NCBI GenBank assembly: GCA_000438295.1
Contig: FR901076.1
Coordinates: forward strand, 1 to 21,845
DNA: 21,845 nt
Source of the DNA: Clostridium sp. CAG:451
GTDB lineage: Bacteria; Bacillota_I; Bacilli_A; RF39; UBA660
Direction of reading: 5' to 3'
Of the stretch, positions 5,639-12,061 are shown in pieces (the first letter of the stretch is position 1; each line of letters opens with the position of its first letter). The notes under the pieces were generated by a model. It was not told where the DNA came from. It saw only the letters and a program-made list of their open reading frames with translations, and made no database searches. The position numbers and the translations under genes were made by a program.

Positions 5639-6797
5639 TTAAGCATCATATAAAACAAATCTAAAATCAATTTTTACGTATTTTAAAGACATAAAAGCAC
5701 GATGAAATAGAACCAAGCCAGTATTAAATAGGGACATTATTCTTGATTTTTTACCATTGGATTTAGTGTGTGTAGCAATTTTAATGTTTCTATAAGTTTT
5801 GGTATTTTTTGAAAAATTAGTTCCTATAATAGTAAGAAGTAAAACGCCAATACAAGAAAAACAGTACATAGATTGAAAATATTTCAACGAACAATTAACA
5901 GTATCTTCAATATAAAATCCATTAGATTTTTGATTTTTAAAAACAGTTTCAATGCCACCAAATCTATAACTATAATCCTTTATAGCTCTATTGCAGTTAC
6001 CATTGGTAGCAAGAATCCAAGGGGTATCAGTGCTGATAGAATCGCTAATAACAACGTTAGTAGTATATTTATTTTCTGTTAATTCAATTTCATTATAATG
6101 TGTAGAACGAAATTTATATTTAGGTAAATCCGAAAGTGGTTTCCATACTTTCTCTTTATCTTTTTTACCTTGATGCAAAATCTTTAAATTTTTCTTTAAT
6201 CGTAGGACATAAGTGTGCCCAAGAGAATTAATGTGTTCCATTATACCTGTAGAATTAAACCATCTATCAGCAAGGAAAATCAAATCGAATTTACCATTAA
6301 AAAGATTAGAAACATGAGTTATACCTTCTTTAATGATTTTTTCAGCAAAAGCATCGGAATCATCATTACCCTCAAAACATCTAAACCATAAAGGAATACC
6401 TTGTTTACCAATACGCATGCTAATCATAAAAACGGTAAAATTATCTTTGGAAAACATGTGGTCAAAAATAATATGAACTCTTTTATCGTTGTGCTTTAAT
6501 TTATAGTTAAGAATTACATAGGCAATAATATTATTATAGAATTCATAAGGATTAAAATGTTTGTTACTAAATAATCTTCTAATTCTTTTAACAATAGATT
6601 CAATCTGAATCAAAGAAAAGTTATCTTTAAGATTTTTTTGCTATATCTATTGGAACAAGGGACTCAGAAATAATCATGCCATGAAATATATATGGGATAA
6701 TGTTTAATTGAGTTTTTCTAATATTTGGATCAACTGCTAATAAAAAAATTTCAAAACCCCTTGCCATATCTTCTTGTGTATTATATGCTTTATTCAT
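5639..6797 (-). CDS. IS4-type DDE transposase in two frames (A7 frameshift)
   Basis: The main frame (6613-5639, 324 codons from a TTG that is probably not the real start) has HIIFDHMFSKDNFTVFM with a likely first Asp, LIFLADRWFN with the second, and RFGGIETVFKNQKSNGF containing the E-x6-K signature of IS4-type transposases. The natural N-terminus is in another frame: an ATG at 6797 with an AAAGAGG site reads MNKAYNTQEDMARGFEI...IFHGMIISESLVPIDIAKKS and then stops (TAA) near 6627. Removing one base from the seven-adenine run (6633-6639 on the minus strand) joins the frames into ...IDIAKNLKDNFSLIQIES.... This could be an inactivating indel or transcriptional slippage that makes full-length transposase. 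Family from motifs; I cannot tell which explanation holds. Confidence 0.8.
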
Positions 6798-6936
6798 AAA
6801 CAACCTCTTTCTACTTTTTGTATATTAATAATAACAGAAAAGGTTGTTTATTTCAATTTTAAGAGACAAAGTGAGTTTAGAGTATCTATACTCATTTTTT
6901 TATGTTTTCAAAAACTGTCCAGTGATAAGGTGTAAA

Positions 6937-6945
6937 TGCTATAGA
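6937..6945 (+). promoter_or_regulatory. Extended -10 promoter candidate for the TR2 RNA
   Basis: TGC-TATAGA lies 57 bp before TR2, the same distance and context as TGC-TATAAA before TR1. The IS inverted repeat ends at about 6929, so any -35 region 17 bp upstream falls inside the IS end. Confidence 0.35.
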
Positions 6946-7002
6946 TAGATTTACATAGGTTAATCTTTTTGAAAAAGCGGATTTGGTTATTTCCTTTCTT
7001 TT

Positions 7003-7078
7003 TCGCCCCGTCAGGATAATACTAACAATGTATTCAATGTCAATAATACTGGATATAATAATAACGCGGCTCGGCCAG
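7003..7078 (+). repeat. Second DGR template repeat (TR2), cognate VR not in this window
   Basis: A 76-bp segment with the same design as TR1. Read in the homologous frame it gives S-P-R-Q-D, then nine Asn codons interspersed with V-F, V, T-G-Y and A, then A-R-P and a stop (GAT TAA) just after it. TR1 reads S-P-R-A-D ... A-G-R-P-A-D-stop. TR2 is seven codons shorter and differs at non-adenine positions, so it is not a decayed copy serving the same VR. The 3' end GCGGCTCGGCCAG corresponds to the IMH of TR1. No sequence in this window matches it as a variable copy. Confidence 0.85.
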
Positions 7079-7194
7079 CCGATTAAATTTGGTACTTAAG
7101 GTTAAGGCTTTAAGTAGAGTGATGAATCGACATAGATTAACCTTGTCTTAGACTAAACTTAACATACATATAGAAAATGATACGTCAATTTCTA
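7003..7194 (+). ncRNA. Probable DGR template RNA 2 (TR2 plus structured 3' spacer)
   Basis: After TR2 comes the same conserved spacer as after TR1. Hairpin A is TACTTA (7093-7098) with TAAGTA (7111-7116). Hairpin B is TAGAAA (7171-7176) with TTTCTA (7189-7194), with TGA/TCA closing the invariant TACG loop. Hairpin A starts at an identical distance from the TR end in both copies, and hairpin B is offset by one base. Shared blocks include GGTTA-GGCTTTA, AATCGACATAG, CCTTGT and TGATACGTCAA. The promoter candidate upstream and the terminator at 7257-7287 would give a transcript of roughly 300 nt. RNA ends are not determined. Confidence 0.7.
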
Positions 7195-7256
7195 AGACTG
7201 TGTATTGTAAATATCAACATGAAATGTCACAAAAATGTCATTATTAAAATGTCATA

Positions 7257-7287
7257 GTTTGAGTGGATATATCCACTCACTTTTTTA
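7257..7287 (+). terminator. Terminator downstream of TR2 RNA
   Basis: GAGTGGATATATCCACTC is a perfect palindromic stem followed by ACTTTTTTATT. It lies after the TR2 spacer on the plus strand and would end the TR2 transcript. Confidence 0.7.
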
Positions 7288-7379
7288 TTCTAATTTCCTT
7301 TTGACAACATGAACCAAGAAATAATTCTTTGAGTAGACATATAAATGTTAATATAGAAAGTCATAAATATGTCAAAGTT

Positions 7380-7414
7380 AAAAAGTCATAAGCTTGAGTG
7401 TTATGACTTTTTTA
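7380..7414. terminator. Bidirectional terminator at the 3' end of the pilB-like gene
   Basis: AAAAAGTCATAA and TTATGACTTTTTTA enclose GCTTGAGTG. Both strands end in a T run, and the hairpin overlaps the stop region of the minus-strand ATPase gene (7412). It would stop that gene and also any plus-strand transcript from the DGR side. Confidence 0.65.
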
Positions 7415-8749
7415 AATTATTTGATTCTCAATAATTGGAATGTTTGGTAAAGAACTATTGTTTTCTATAGTAATTGGTGGTAGGGTACCTTTACTTTCAG
7501 TAATTTTATTACTAGGTATTTCGTTATCTAATAGACCTAATTTTTCTTGCATATCTAAATCATCATCAATATCAATTATTCTATAGATTTCTTCAAAGGA
7601 AGTGGTTCCATCTAAGACTTTGTAAAGACCATCTTGTAACATGGTTATTACATCAGAGGTGTATACTATTTTTTGCAGATCTTCTTTTCGCATTTCTTCT
7701 TCATTTAAAGCATTTCTAATTTCATCATTAATCAACAATACTTCTTGAATAGCTACACGGTCATGATATCCACCTGAACAGTATTCACATCCATCATGAT
7801 TTGCTACATAAGTTTCTTCTACATCTTGGTGAAGAGCTAGTTTAAATATCTTTTTTTGATAAGGAGTAGTAGCTTCTTTCTTTCTACAATGCGTACAAAG
7901 CATTTTAGCAAGTCTTTGCGAAATAATACCAGTTAAGGCACTAGATAATAAATATCTTTCAACATTCATATCAAGTAGACGTTCAATGGTACTTAATGAG
8001 TTGTTGGTATGGACTGTAGATAGTACTAAGTGACCAGTAATTGAGGCACGAACGGCGATTTTAGCAGTTTCACTATCACGAATTTCACCGATTAGAATAA
8101 CATTTGGATCTTGTCTTAAGATAGATCTTAAAACTGTAGCAAAGTCTAGTCCTATTTCACTATTAACTTGGACTTGGTTTAATCCTTCAAGATTCATCTC
8201 AATTGGATCTTCTACAGTGATAATATTAGTTTCCTTATTATTTAAAACTTGTAGAATAGAATATACCGTTGTACTTTTACCAGAACCAGTAGCTCCTGTG
8301 ATTAGTATTATTCCATTAGGTTCCTTAATCATTTTCTTTAACTTTTCTAAGTTTCTCTCATTAAAGCCTAAAGAATCAATACCTGCTAAACTTCTAGAGT
8401 AATCAAGAATACGAATAACACATTTTTCTCCTTCATTGGTAGGAAGGGTAGAAACACGAGTCTCCATAGGTATTCCCTTAATAGTTCCCTTAATTGCTCC
8501 GTCTTGTGGAAGTCTACTTTCTGTGATATTCATATTAGCTAAAAGTTTAATTCTAGTAATTAGATTTCTCTCATATATCTTTTGAATATTAGTATAATCT
8601 CTTAAATCACCATCGACACGCATTCTGACCATTAAAGAATCTTCTCTTGGATCAAAATGTATATCACTGGCACCATGAGTGGCACCATATGCTAAAATGT
8701 CATCAACAACATTAACAACGGGAGTTTTTGTCATATCATAACTAATCAT
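7412..8749 (-). CDS. Type IV pilus / competence assembly ATPase (PilB/GspE/ComGA family)
   Basis: 445 residues. Hexameric secretion ATPase that powers assembly of pilin-like subunits at the cytoplasmic face. Visible motifs: N-terminal YGATHGASDIHFDP (about 21-34); Walker A GATGSGKST (152-160); Asp box TVEDPIE (178-184); Walker B DPNVILIGEIRD (214-225); His box TGHLVLSTVHTN (238-249); and a zinc tetracysteine C285-x2-C288...C321-x2-C324, present in assembly ATPases (PilB/GspE) and absent from the retraction ATPase PilT. The start is an ATG with AAGGGG seven bases upstream. It lacks the long N1 domain of GspE, like ComGA. The C-terminal 60 or so residues after the nucleotide-binding domain are acidic and then Pro/Ile/Asn-rich, an unusual extension. 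It is divergent from two prepilin-like genes; no PilC, PilD or PilT gene is in the window. Confidence 0.92.
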   Translation of the reverse strand: MISYDMTKTPVVNVVDDILAYGATHGASDIHFDPREDSLMVRMRVDGDLRDYTNIQKIYERNLITRIKLLANMNITESRLPQDGAIKGTIKGIPMETRVSTLPTNEGEKCVIRILDYSRSLAGIDSLGFNERNLEKLKKMIKEPNGIILITGATGSGKSTTVYSILQVLNNKETNIITVEDPIEMNLEGLNQVQVNSEIGLDFATVLRSILRQDPNVILIGEIRDSETAKIAVRASITGHLVLSTVHTNNSLSTIERLLDMNVERYLLSSALTGIISQRLAKMLCTHCRKKEATTPYQKKIFKLALHQDVEETYVANHDGCEYCSGGYHDRVAIQEVLLINDEIRNALNEEEMRKEDLQKIVYTSDVITMLQDGLYKVLDGTTSFEEIYRIIDIDDDLDMQEKLGLLDNEIPSNKITESKGTLPPITIENNSSLPNIPIIENQII

Positions 8750-8786
8750 TTAATCAGCCCCTTTTATTTTTGATATGGTATTTTAC

Positions 8787-8806
8787 TATAATCTATTATA
8801 TAATAG
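8787..8806. promoter_or_regulatory. Divergent promoters between the pilB-like and prepilin genes
   Basis: The palindrome CTATTATATAATAG (8793-8806) supplies a TATAAT -10 box on each strand (plus 8799-8804, minus 8800-8795). Another plus-strand TATAAT lies at 8787-8792. No strong -35 is seen. The layout would express the ATPase and the pilins together in opposite directions. Confidence 0.45.
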
Positions 8807-8835
8807 GATTAAGATTGGTGCAAGGGGTGATGTTT

Positions 8836-9378
8836 GTGAAATGTATAAAAGAAATTAATAATAAAGGTTTTATGCTAGCGGAAACACTAATAGTAAGTCT
8901 TTTTGTAATGAGTACTTTTTCCATGCTTTATGTTAATATTCTACCATTAATAGCAGAATATGAAAAATATAAAGATTATAACACAGTAGAAGCTACATAT
9001 AAGGCTCATTGGGCTAGAAAATTAGTTTTAGATGGAATTAGTCAAAATGCTTTTACAAATGCTTCAAACTATGGCTATTTTGATATAACTGACTGTCTTT
9101 CTTATTCTCAAAATAATGTTTCTGGTTGGTGCTATAGTTATAAAGAAATTAATGATATAACTAAGATCTATTTAGTTCCTTATAATCTAGAAAAATTCAA
9201 AAATCATGTTAAATCTAATAGTTCTTATACAAGAGAATTTAAAGACTATATTAGTTATCTTCCAACTTATAGTAAAAACACTACTAAAGTTAATGATGGT
9301 AATTATTTTCATGTAATAATAGAGTTTAATAAAGGAGATAAACATAATTATGGAATTATGGAGGTACATAGAAAATGA
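8836..9378 (+). CDS. Type IV prepilin-like protein (first of pair)
   Basis: 180 residues if started at the GTG at 8836, which is five bases after an AAGGGGTGA site. An ATG at 8830 overlaps that site and the ATG at 8770 has none, so I prefer the GTG. The leader KEINNKG is followed by FMLAETLIVSLFVMSTFSML: a prepilin peptidase site (cut after G), Phe at +1 and the essential Glu at +5, then a hydrophobic helix. The rest is a soluble, Tyr-rich domain with two cysteine-containing segments (DITDCLSYS, SGWCYSYKE), possibly a disulfide. It would be exported, trimmed and assembled into a pseudopilus or pilus by the neighbouring ATPase. It overlaps the next prepilin gene by 4 nt. Whether it is a minor pilin or a DNA-uptake pseudopilin is not decidable from sequence. 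Confidence 0.8.
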   Translation: MKCIKEINNKGFMLAETLIVSLFVMSTFSMLYVNILPLIAEYEKYKDYNTVEATYKAHWARKLVLDGISQNAFTNASNYGYFDITDCLSYSQNNVSGWCYSYKEINDITKIYLVPYNLEKFKNHVKSNSSYTREFKDYISYLPTYSKNTTKVNDGNYFHVIIEFNKGDKHNYGIMEVHRK

Positions 9379-9911
9379 GTAATAAAGGAATGACATCAGT
9401 TGAACTAATAATTACTTTTGCTATTTTATCTTTGATAGTAGTAGGAATGTTTGATATTGTGCTATCTTATAAAGATAAAGAGCAGAAAGAAGCAATTGAA
9501 AGTAGTATCATAGATTATGAAAACAAACTACAAAAAATTATTCAAGATGATTTAACAAAAGGACACTTGATTAATGTCCAAAAAAGTGAAAACATTTCAG
9601 CTGCTACTTTGAATGCTAAATTTGATATGAATAATCCTAAAACTGGTAAAATATATAGTACAAATATGGAAATTAATTTAAATAATGGCAATATAACTTA
9701 TGGTGAAACGGGAAAAGAAATTGTTTATTCACTTCCTAAATTTACTAATACTTTAGATGATTTAACTATTGATAAAGATAAAACTTATATTGAAGTGTTA
9801 GGCGATGATGATGCTTTTGTTAAAATAAATATTTCTCTTAACTGTCGTGATTTTGAAGATAAGGACTTATCATTTTCTATAACTGCTCCAGTTGCTTATC
9901 CACTTAGTTAA
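9375..9911 (+). CDS. Type IV prepilin-like protein (second of pair)
   Basis: 178 residues. The leader MSNKG is followed by MTSVELIITFAILSLIVVGMFDIVL: the cut would follow Gly5, with Met at +1 and Glu at +5 and a hydrophobic helix, as in type IV and competence pseudopilins. The C-terminal domain is beta-rich in appearance and holds a single cysteine (SLNCRDF). The start ATG overlaps the upstream prepilin stop by 4 nt (ATGA) and has a GGAGG site (9360-9364) at a usual distance. Co-expression with the upstream pilin is therefore expected. It converges on the ylbJ-like gene with only 2 nt between stop codons. Confidence 0.8.
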   Translation: MSNKGMTSVELIITFAILSLIVVGMFDIVLSYKDKEQKEAIESSIIDYENKLQKIIQDDLTKGHLINVQKSENISAATLNAKFDMNNPKTGKIYSTNMEINLNNGNITYGETGKEIVYSLPKFTNTLDDLTIDKDKTYIEVLGDDDAFVKINISLNCRDFEDKDLSFSITAPVAYPLS

Positions 9912-9913
9912 TA

Positions 9914-10828
9914 TTAGAAAAGTAAAAATAAAATTATAGAAATTATAGTTTCTAAGATTCGTCCTATAAAAAAATTAGTATAAGATAGATTAGTATTTTT
10001 AATAGCATTAATTACTTGCAAGTGAACAGATAAACTTCCAAATGTTATAAATATTAACATTAGTAAAGCTTTAAGCTCTATTGATATAGAAAGAGTAGGT
10101 ACTAGATTTATACCACTAGTAAGATCCATAATACCTGTAAAGATAGTTCTAAAAAATACTGATTCATTAGTAAATAAGAGAAAACAATTAGTAAAGAACT
10201 GAAATATAGTAATAGAACCTAACATAAAGATTAAAACTTCCATGGCTTCATTAATGGCATCAGGTAAGATAGATATTAAACTAGAAGTAGAAAAAACCAC
10301 TTCTTTTTTCTTGGTAATAGTAATATTTTTGGGTCTTACTAGTATTCCTAATATGATATTAGCAAGTAACTGACAAATAAGTATCTTATAAGCTAGTCTT
10401 TTACTATTTAGTAAGATACCACAAGTTCCTAAGACAAATAATGGATTAGCAAAATGAGTAAATAAGAGTAATTGATTACCTTCTTCTTTAGTTATATAGT
10501 TGTTGCTATAATCTTTTACTATATATTTAGCACCAGAAGGAAAACCAGAGATAATACTCATAAGTAAGATGAATGTTGTATTTTCACTTAGATGAAATAT
10601 CTTTCTAGTGATATTTTTAAAGTATTTATTAAGTATTAAGGGGTAGCCCATATTTATAAATAAAAAAGATAAGACAAAGAAAGGAAAGATGGAAGGAAAT
10701 AGTTTTTCTCTAAAGATTAAAAGGGCATTAATAGATGAATTGATCATAATATTAGGAAAACAAAATATTCCAAGATAAGAAAACATAATAATAATAAAAC
10801 CTAATAAATAGTGATATTTTCTTTTCAT
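9914..10828 (-). CDS. YlbJ-like polytopic membrane protein
   Basis: 304 residues with about eight hydrophobic segments. Motifs match the YlbJ / nucleoside-recognition (Gate) type of membrane protein: FREKLFPSIFPFFVLS (39-54), SIISGFPSGAKYI (91-103) and LLFTHFANPLFVLGTCGILL (121-140), followed by a second half with a related hydrophobic pattern. In Bacillus subtilis YlbJ is a sporulation membrane protein, but this window shows no sporulation gene, so the role here is unknown; transport or membrane-complex function is possible. The start ATG follows AAAGGATTAAAAATT. It is divergent from the ylbL-like protease gene. ylbJ and ylbL are also near-neighbours in Bacillus, which supports both calls. 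Confidence 0.72.
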   Translation of the reverse strand: MKRKYHYLLGFIIIMFSYLGIFCFPNIMINSSINALLIFREKLFPSIFPFFVLSFLFINMGYPLILNKYFKNITRKIFHLSENTTFILLMSIISGFPSGAKYIVKDYSNNYITKEEGNQLLLFTHFANPLFVLGTCGILLNSKRLAYKILICQLLANIILGILVRPKNITITKKKEVVFSTSSLISILPDAINEAMEVLIFMLGSITIFQFFTNCFLLFTNESVFFRTIFTGIMDLTSGINLVPTLSISIELKALLMLIFITFGSLSVHLQVINAIKNTNLSYTNFFIGRILETIISIILFLLF

Positions 10829-10845
10829 AATTTTTAATCCTTTGC

Positions 10846-10859
10846 TATAATGTATTATA
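10846..10859. promoter_or_regulatory. Overlapping divergent -10 boxes of the ylbJ-like and ylbL-like genes
   Basis: TATAAT on the plus strand (10846-10851) and TATAAT on the minus strand (10859-10854) lie within 14 bp, in an intergenic gap of only 45 bp. Polymerases on the two promoters would compete, so the genes are probably expressed in a mutually dependent way. Confidence 0.45.
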
Positions 10860-10873
10860 AAGGTGTTGATAAA

Positions 10874-11887
10874 ATGACTAATAAATTGTATGAGAAAATA
10901 AAGGAATTTATGAAGGAAAATGGGAAGAGTATTCTTATCTTTCTTAGTTTGTATTTAGTTTTATCTTTTCCTCTTCCATATTATGTTTATGCTGGGGGTG
11001 GAACGATAGATATTAGTAAAAGAATAGATATTAAATCTAGTAATAAGAAAGACTATAAGATGTATTTTGCCTATGTTAAAGAATTAAAAGGAAATACTGC
11101 TACTTATCTTTTATCTAAAGTATTTAAAGATTGGGAATTAGAAAAAGAAGAAGATGTAAAACTAAATAATGATGAGACAGTAGAAGAGGTAAGTATCAGG
11201 GATCATTTATCTTTAAAAAGTGCTAATCAAACAGCTATTTTACTGGCTTATCAAAAAGCAGGTAAGAAGGTAAAAATTAAGACTACTCATCCTTATGTTT
11301 TCTATCTTGAAAAAAAAGAAAGTGATGGGGTAAGAATAGGTGATGAAATAGTAAAAGTAGAAGATATGGAGTATAAAGATATTGATACTTTAAAAAGTGT
11401 TATAGAAGAAAAAGAAGTTGGAGATAGAATTAAACTAGTAGTAAAAAGAAATGATTCTAAAAAAGATGTTTATGCTACTATTAAGAACTATCAAGGAAGA
11501 AAAATAGCAGGTATTAGTATTGTAAATATTTATGATTATGAAACTAACCCCAAAATAGAATTAAAATTCAAGCAAAGTGAAAGTGGTCCATCTGGCGGGT
11601 TAATGCTTACGCTAGCTATTTATAATAGTCTAGTAGATAAAGATATTACTAAGGGTAAAAAAGTAGTGGGAACTGGTACTATCGAGGAAGATGGTAGTGT
11701 TGGTAGTATTGGTGGTGTTAAGTATAAACTTAATGGAGCGGTAAGACAAAAAGCTGATGTTTTCTTAGTACCGGCTGGTGAAAACTATGAAGAAGCTTTA
11801 AAAGAAGCTAAACGAAAAAACTATTCTATTAAGATAGAAGCTGTTTCAACCTTTGATGAGGCATTAAAAAAACTTAAAAAAATTTAA
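10874..11887 (+). CDS. YlbL/SepM-like membrane-anchored PDZ and Lon-type (S16) serine protease
   Basis: 337 residues. I start at the ATG at 10874 because AAAGGTG lies eight bases upstream; an in-frame ATG at 10850 sits in the promoter. Order: short cytoplasmic N-terminus, membrane segment about 18-40 (SILIFLSLYLVLSFPL), a PDZ domain about 138-205 (YVFYLEKKESDGVRIGDEIVKV), then a Lon-type proteolytic domain with catalytic Ser240 in ESGPSGGL and Lys285 in GGVKYKLNGA. The active site faces the outside. Relatives (B. subtilis YlbL; streptococcal SepM, which trims a competence peptide) process extracellular peptides or membrane proteins. The substrate here is not inferable. The catalytic dyad is intact and the length is normal for the family. 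Confidence 0.88.
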   Translation: MTNKLYEKIKEFMKENGKSILIFLSLYLVLSFPLPYYVYAGGGTIDISKRIDIKSSNKKDYKMYFAYVKELKGNTATYLLSKVFKDWELEKEEDVKLNNDETVEEVSIRDHLSLKSANQTAILLAYQKAGKKVKIKTTHPYVFYLEKKESDGVRIGDEIVKVEDMEYKDIDTLKSVIEEKEVGDRIKLVVKRNDSKKDVYATIKNYQGRKIAGISIVNIYDYETNPKIELKFKQSESGPSGGLMLTLAIYNSLVDKDITKGKKVVGTGTIEEDGSVGSIGGVKYKLNGAVRQKADVFLVPAGENYEEALKEAKRKNYSIKIEAVSTFDEALKKLKKI

Positions 11888-11900
11888 ATTATAGAATTTT

Positions 11901-11960
11901 AAGGCAGTTTTACTAAATTCACTAGTAAGGGTGGAGTGAATTTGGTAAATTGCCTTTTGA
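11901..11960. terminator. Long inverted repeat / terminator after the ylbL-like gene
   Basis: The left arm 11901-11923 (AAGGCAGTTTTACTAAATTCACT without its last bases being unpaired) and right arm 11935-11956 pair over about 20 bp with an 11-nt loop, ending in CCTTTTG. It would terminate the ylbL-like transcript. A second small hairpin, CCCTA (11973-11977) with TAGGG (11984-11988), follows. The arms are longer and more exact than a terminator needs, so a small palindromic element is an alternative. Confidence 0.55.
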
Positions 11961-12061
11961 ATTTGCTATTTTCCCTAGAAAAATAGGGTTCAATTTACAA
12001 AATTTCAAATTTGCAATTAGGTTTTCATTGTGATAGATTAGGGGCGAAAGGAGGAAAAATT

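Larger units (their letters stand above)
5446..6929 (-). mobile_element. IS4-type insertion sequence between the RT operon and TR2
   Basis: Near-perfect 19-bp inverted repeats bound the element: CTTATAACTGGACAGTTTT at 5446-5464 and its reverse complement with one mismatch at 6911-6929. The 1484-bp element holds a single transposase on the minus strand in two frames. I see no target-site duplication outside the repeats, so the exact ends could be a few bases off, or the flanks may have changed. It separates the RT operon promoter from TR2, which would otherwise be close and divergent. Confidence 0.8.

Noticed and set aside
5873..6082. Plus-strand open frame of 69 codons inside the IS
   Set aside because: Antisense to the conserved transposase body and lacks a ribosome binding site.
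5446..6929. Target-site duplication of the IS4-type element
   Set aside because: Bases outside the inverted repeats (TTCTT on the left, GTGTA on the right) do not match; none is claimed.
8217..8402. Plus-strand open frame of 61 codons inside the pilB-like gene
   Set aside because: Antisense to the Walker A region of a clear ATPase gene.
9187..9396. Reverse-strand open frame of 69 codons over the prepilin pair
   Set aside because: Antisense to two supported prepilin genes, composition is Ile/Phe/Tyr-rich as expected for a shadow frame.
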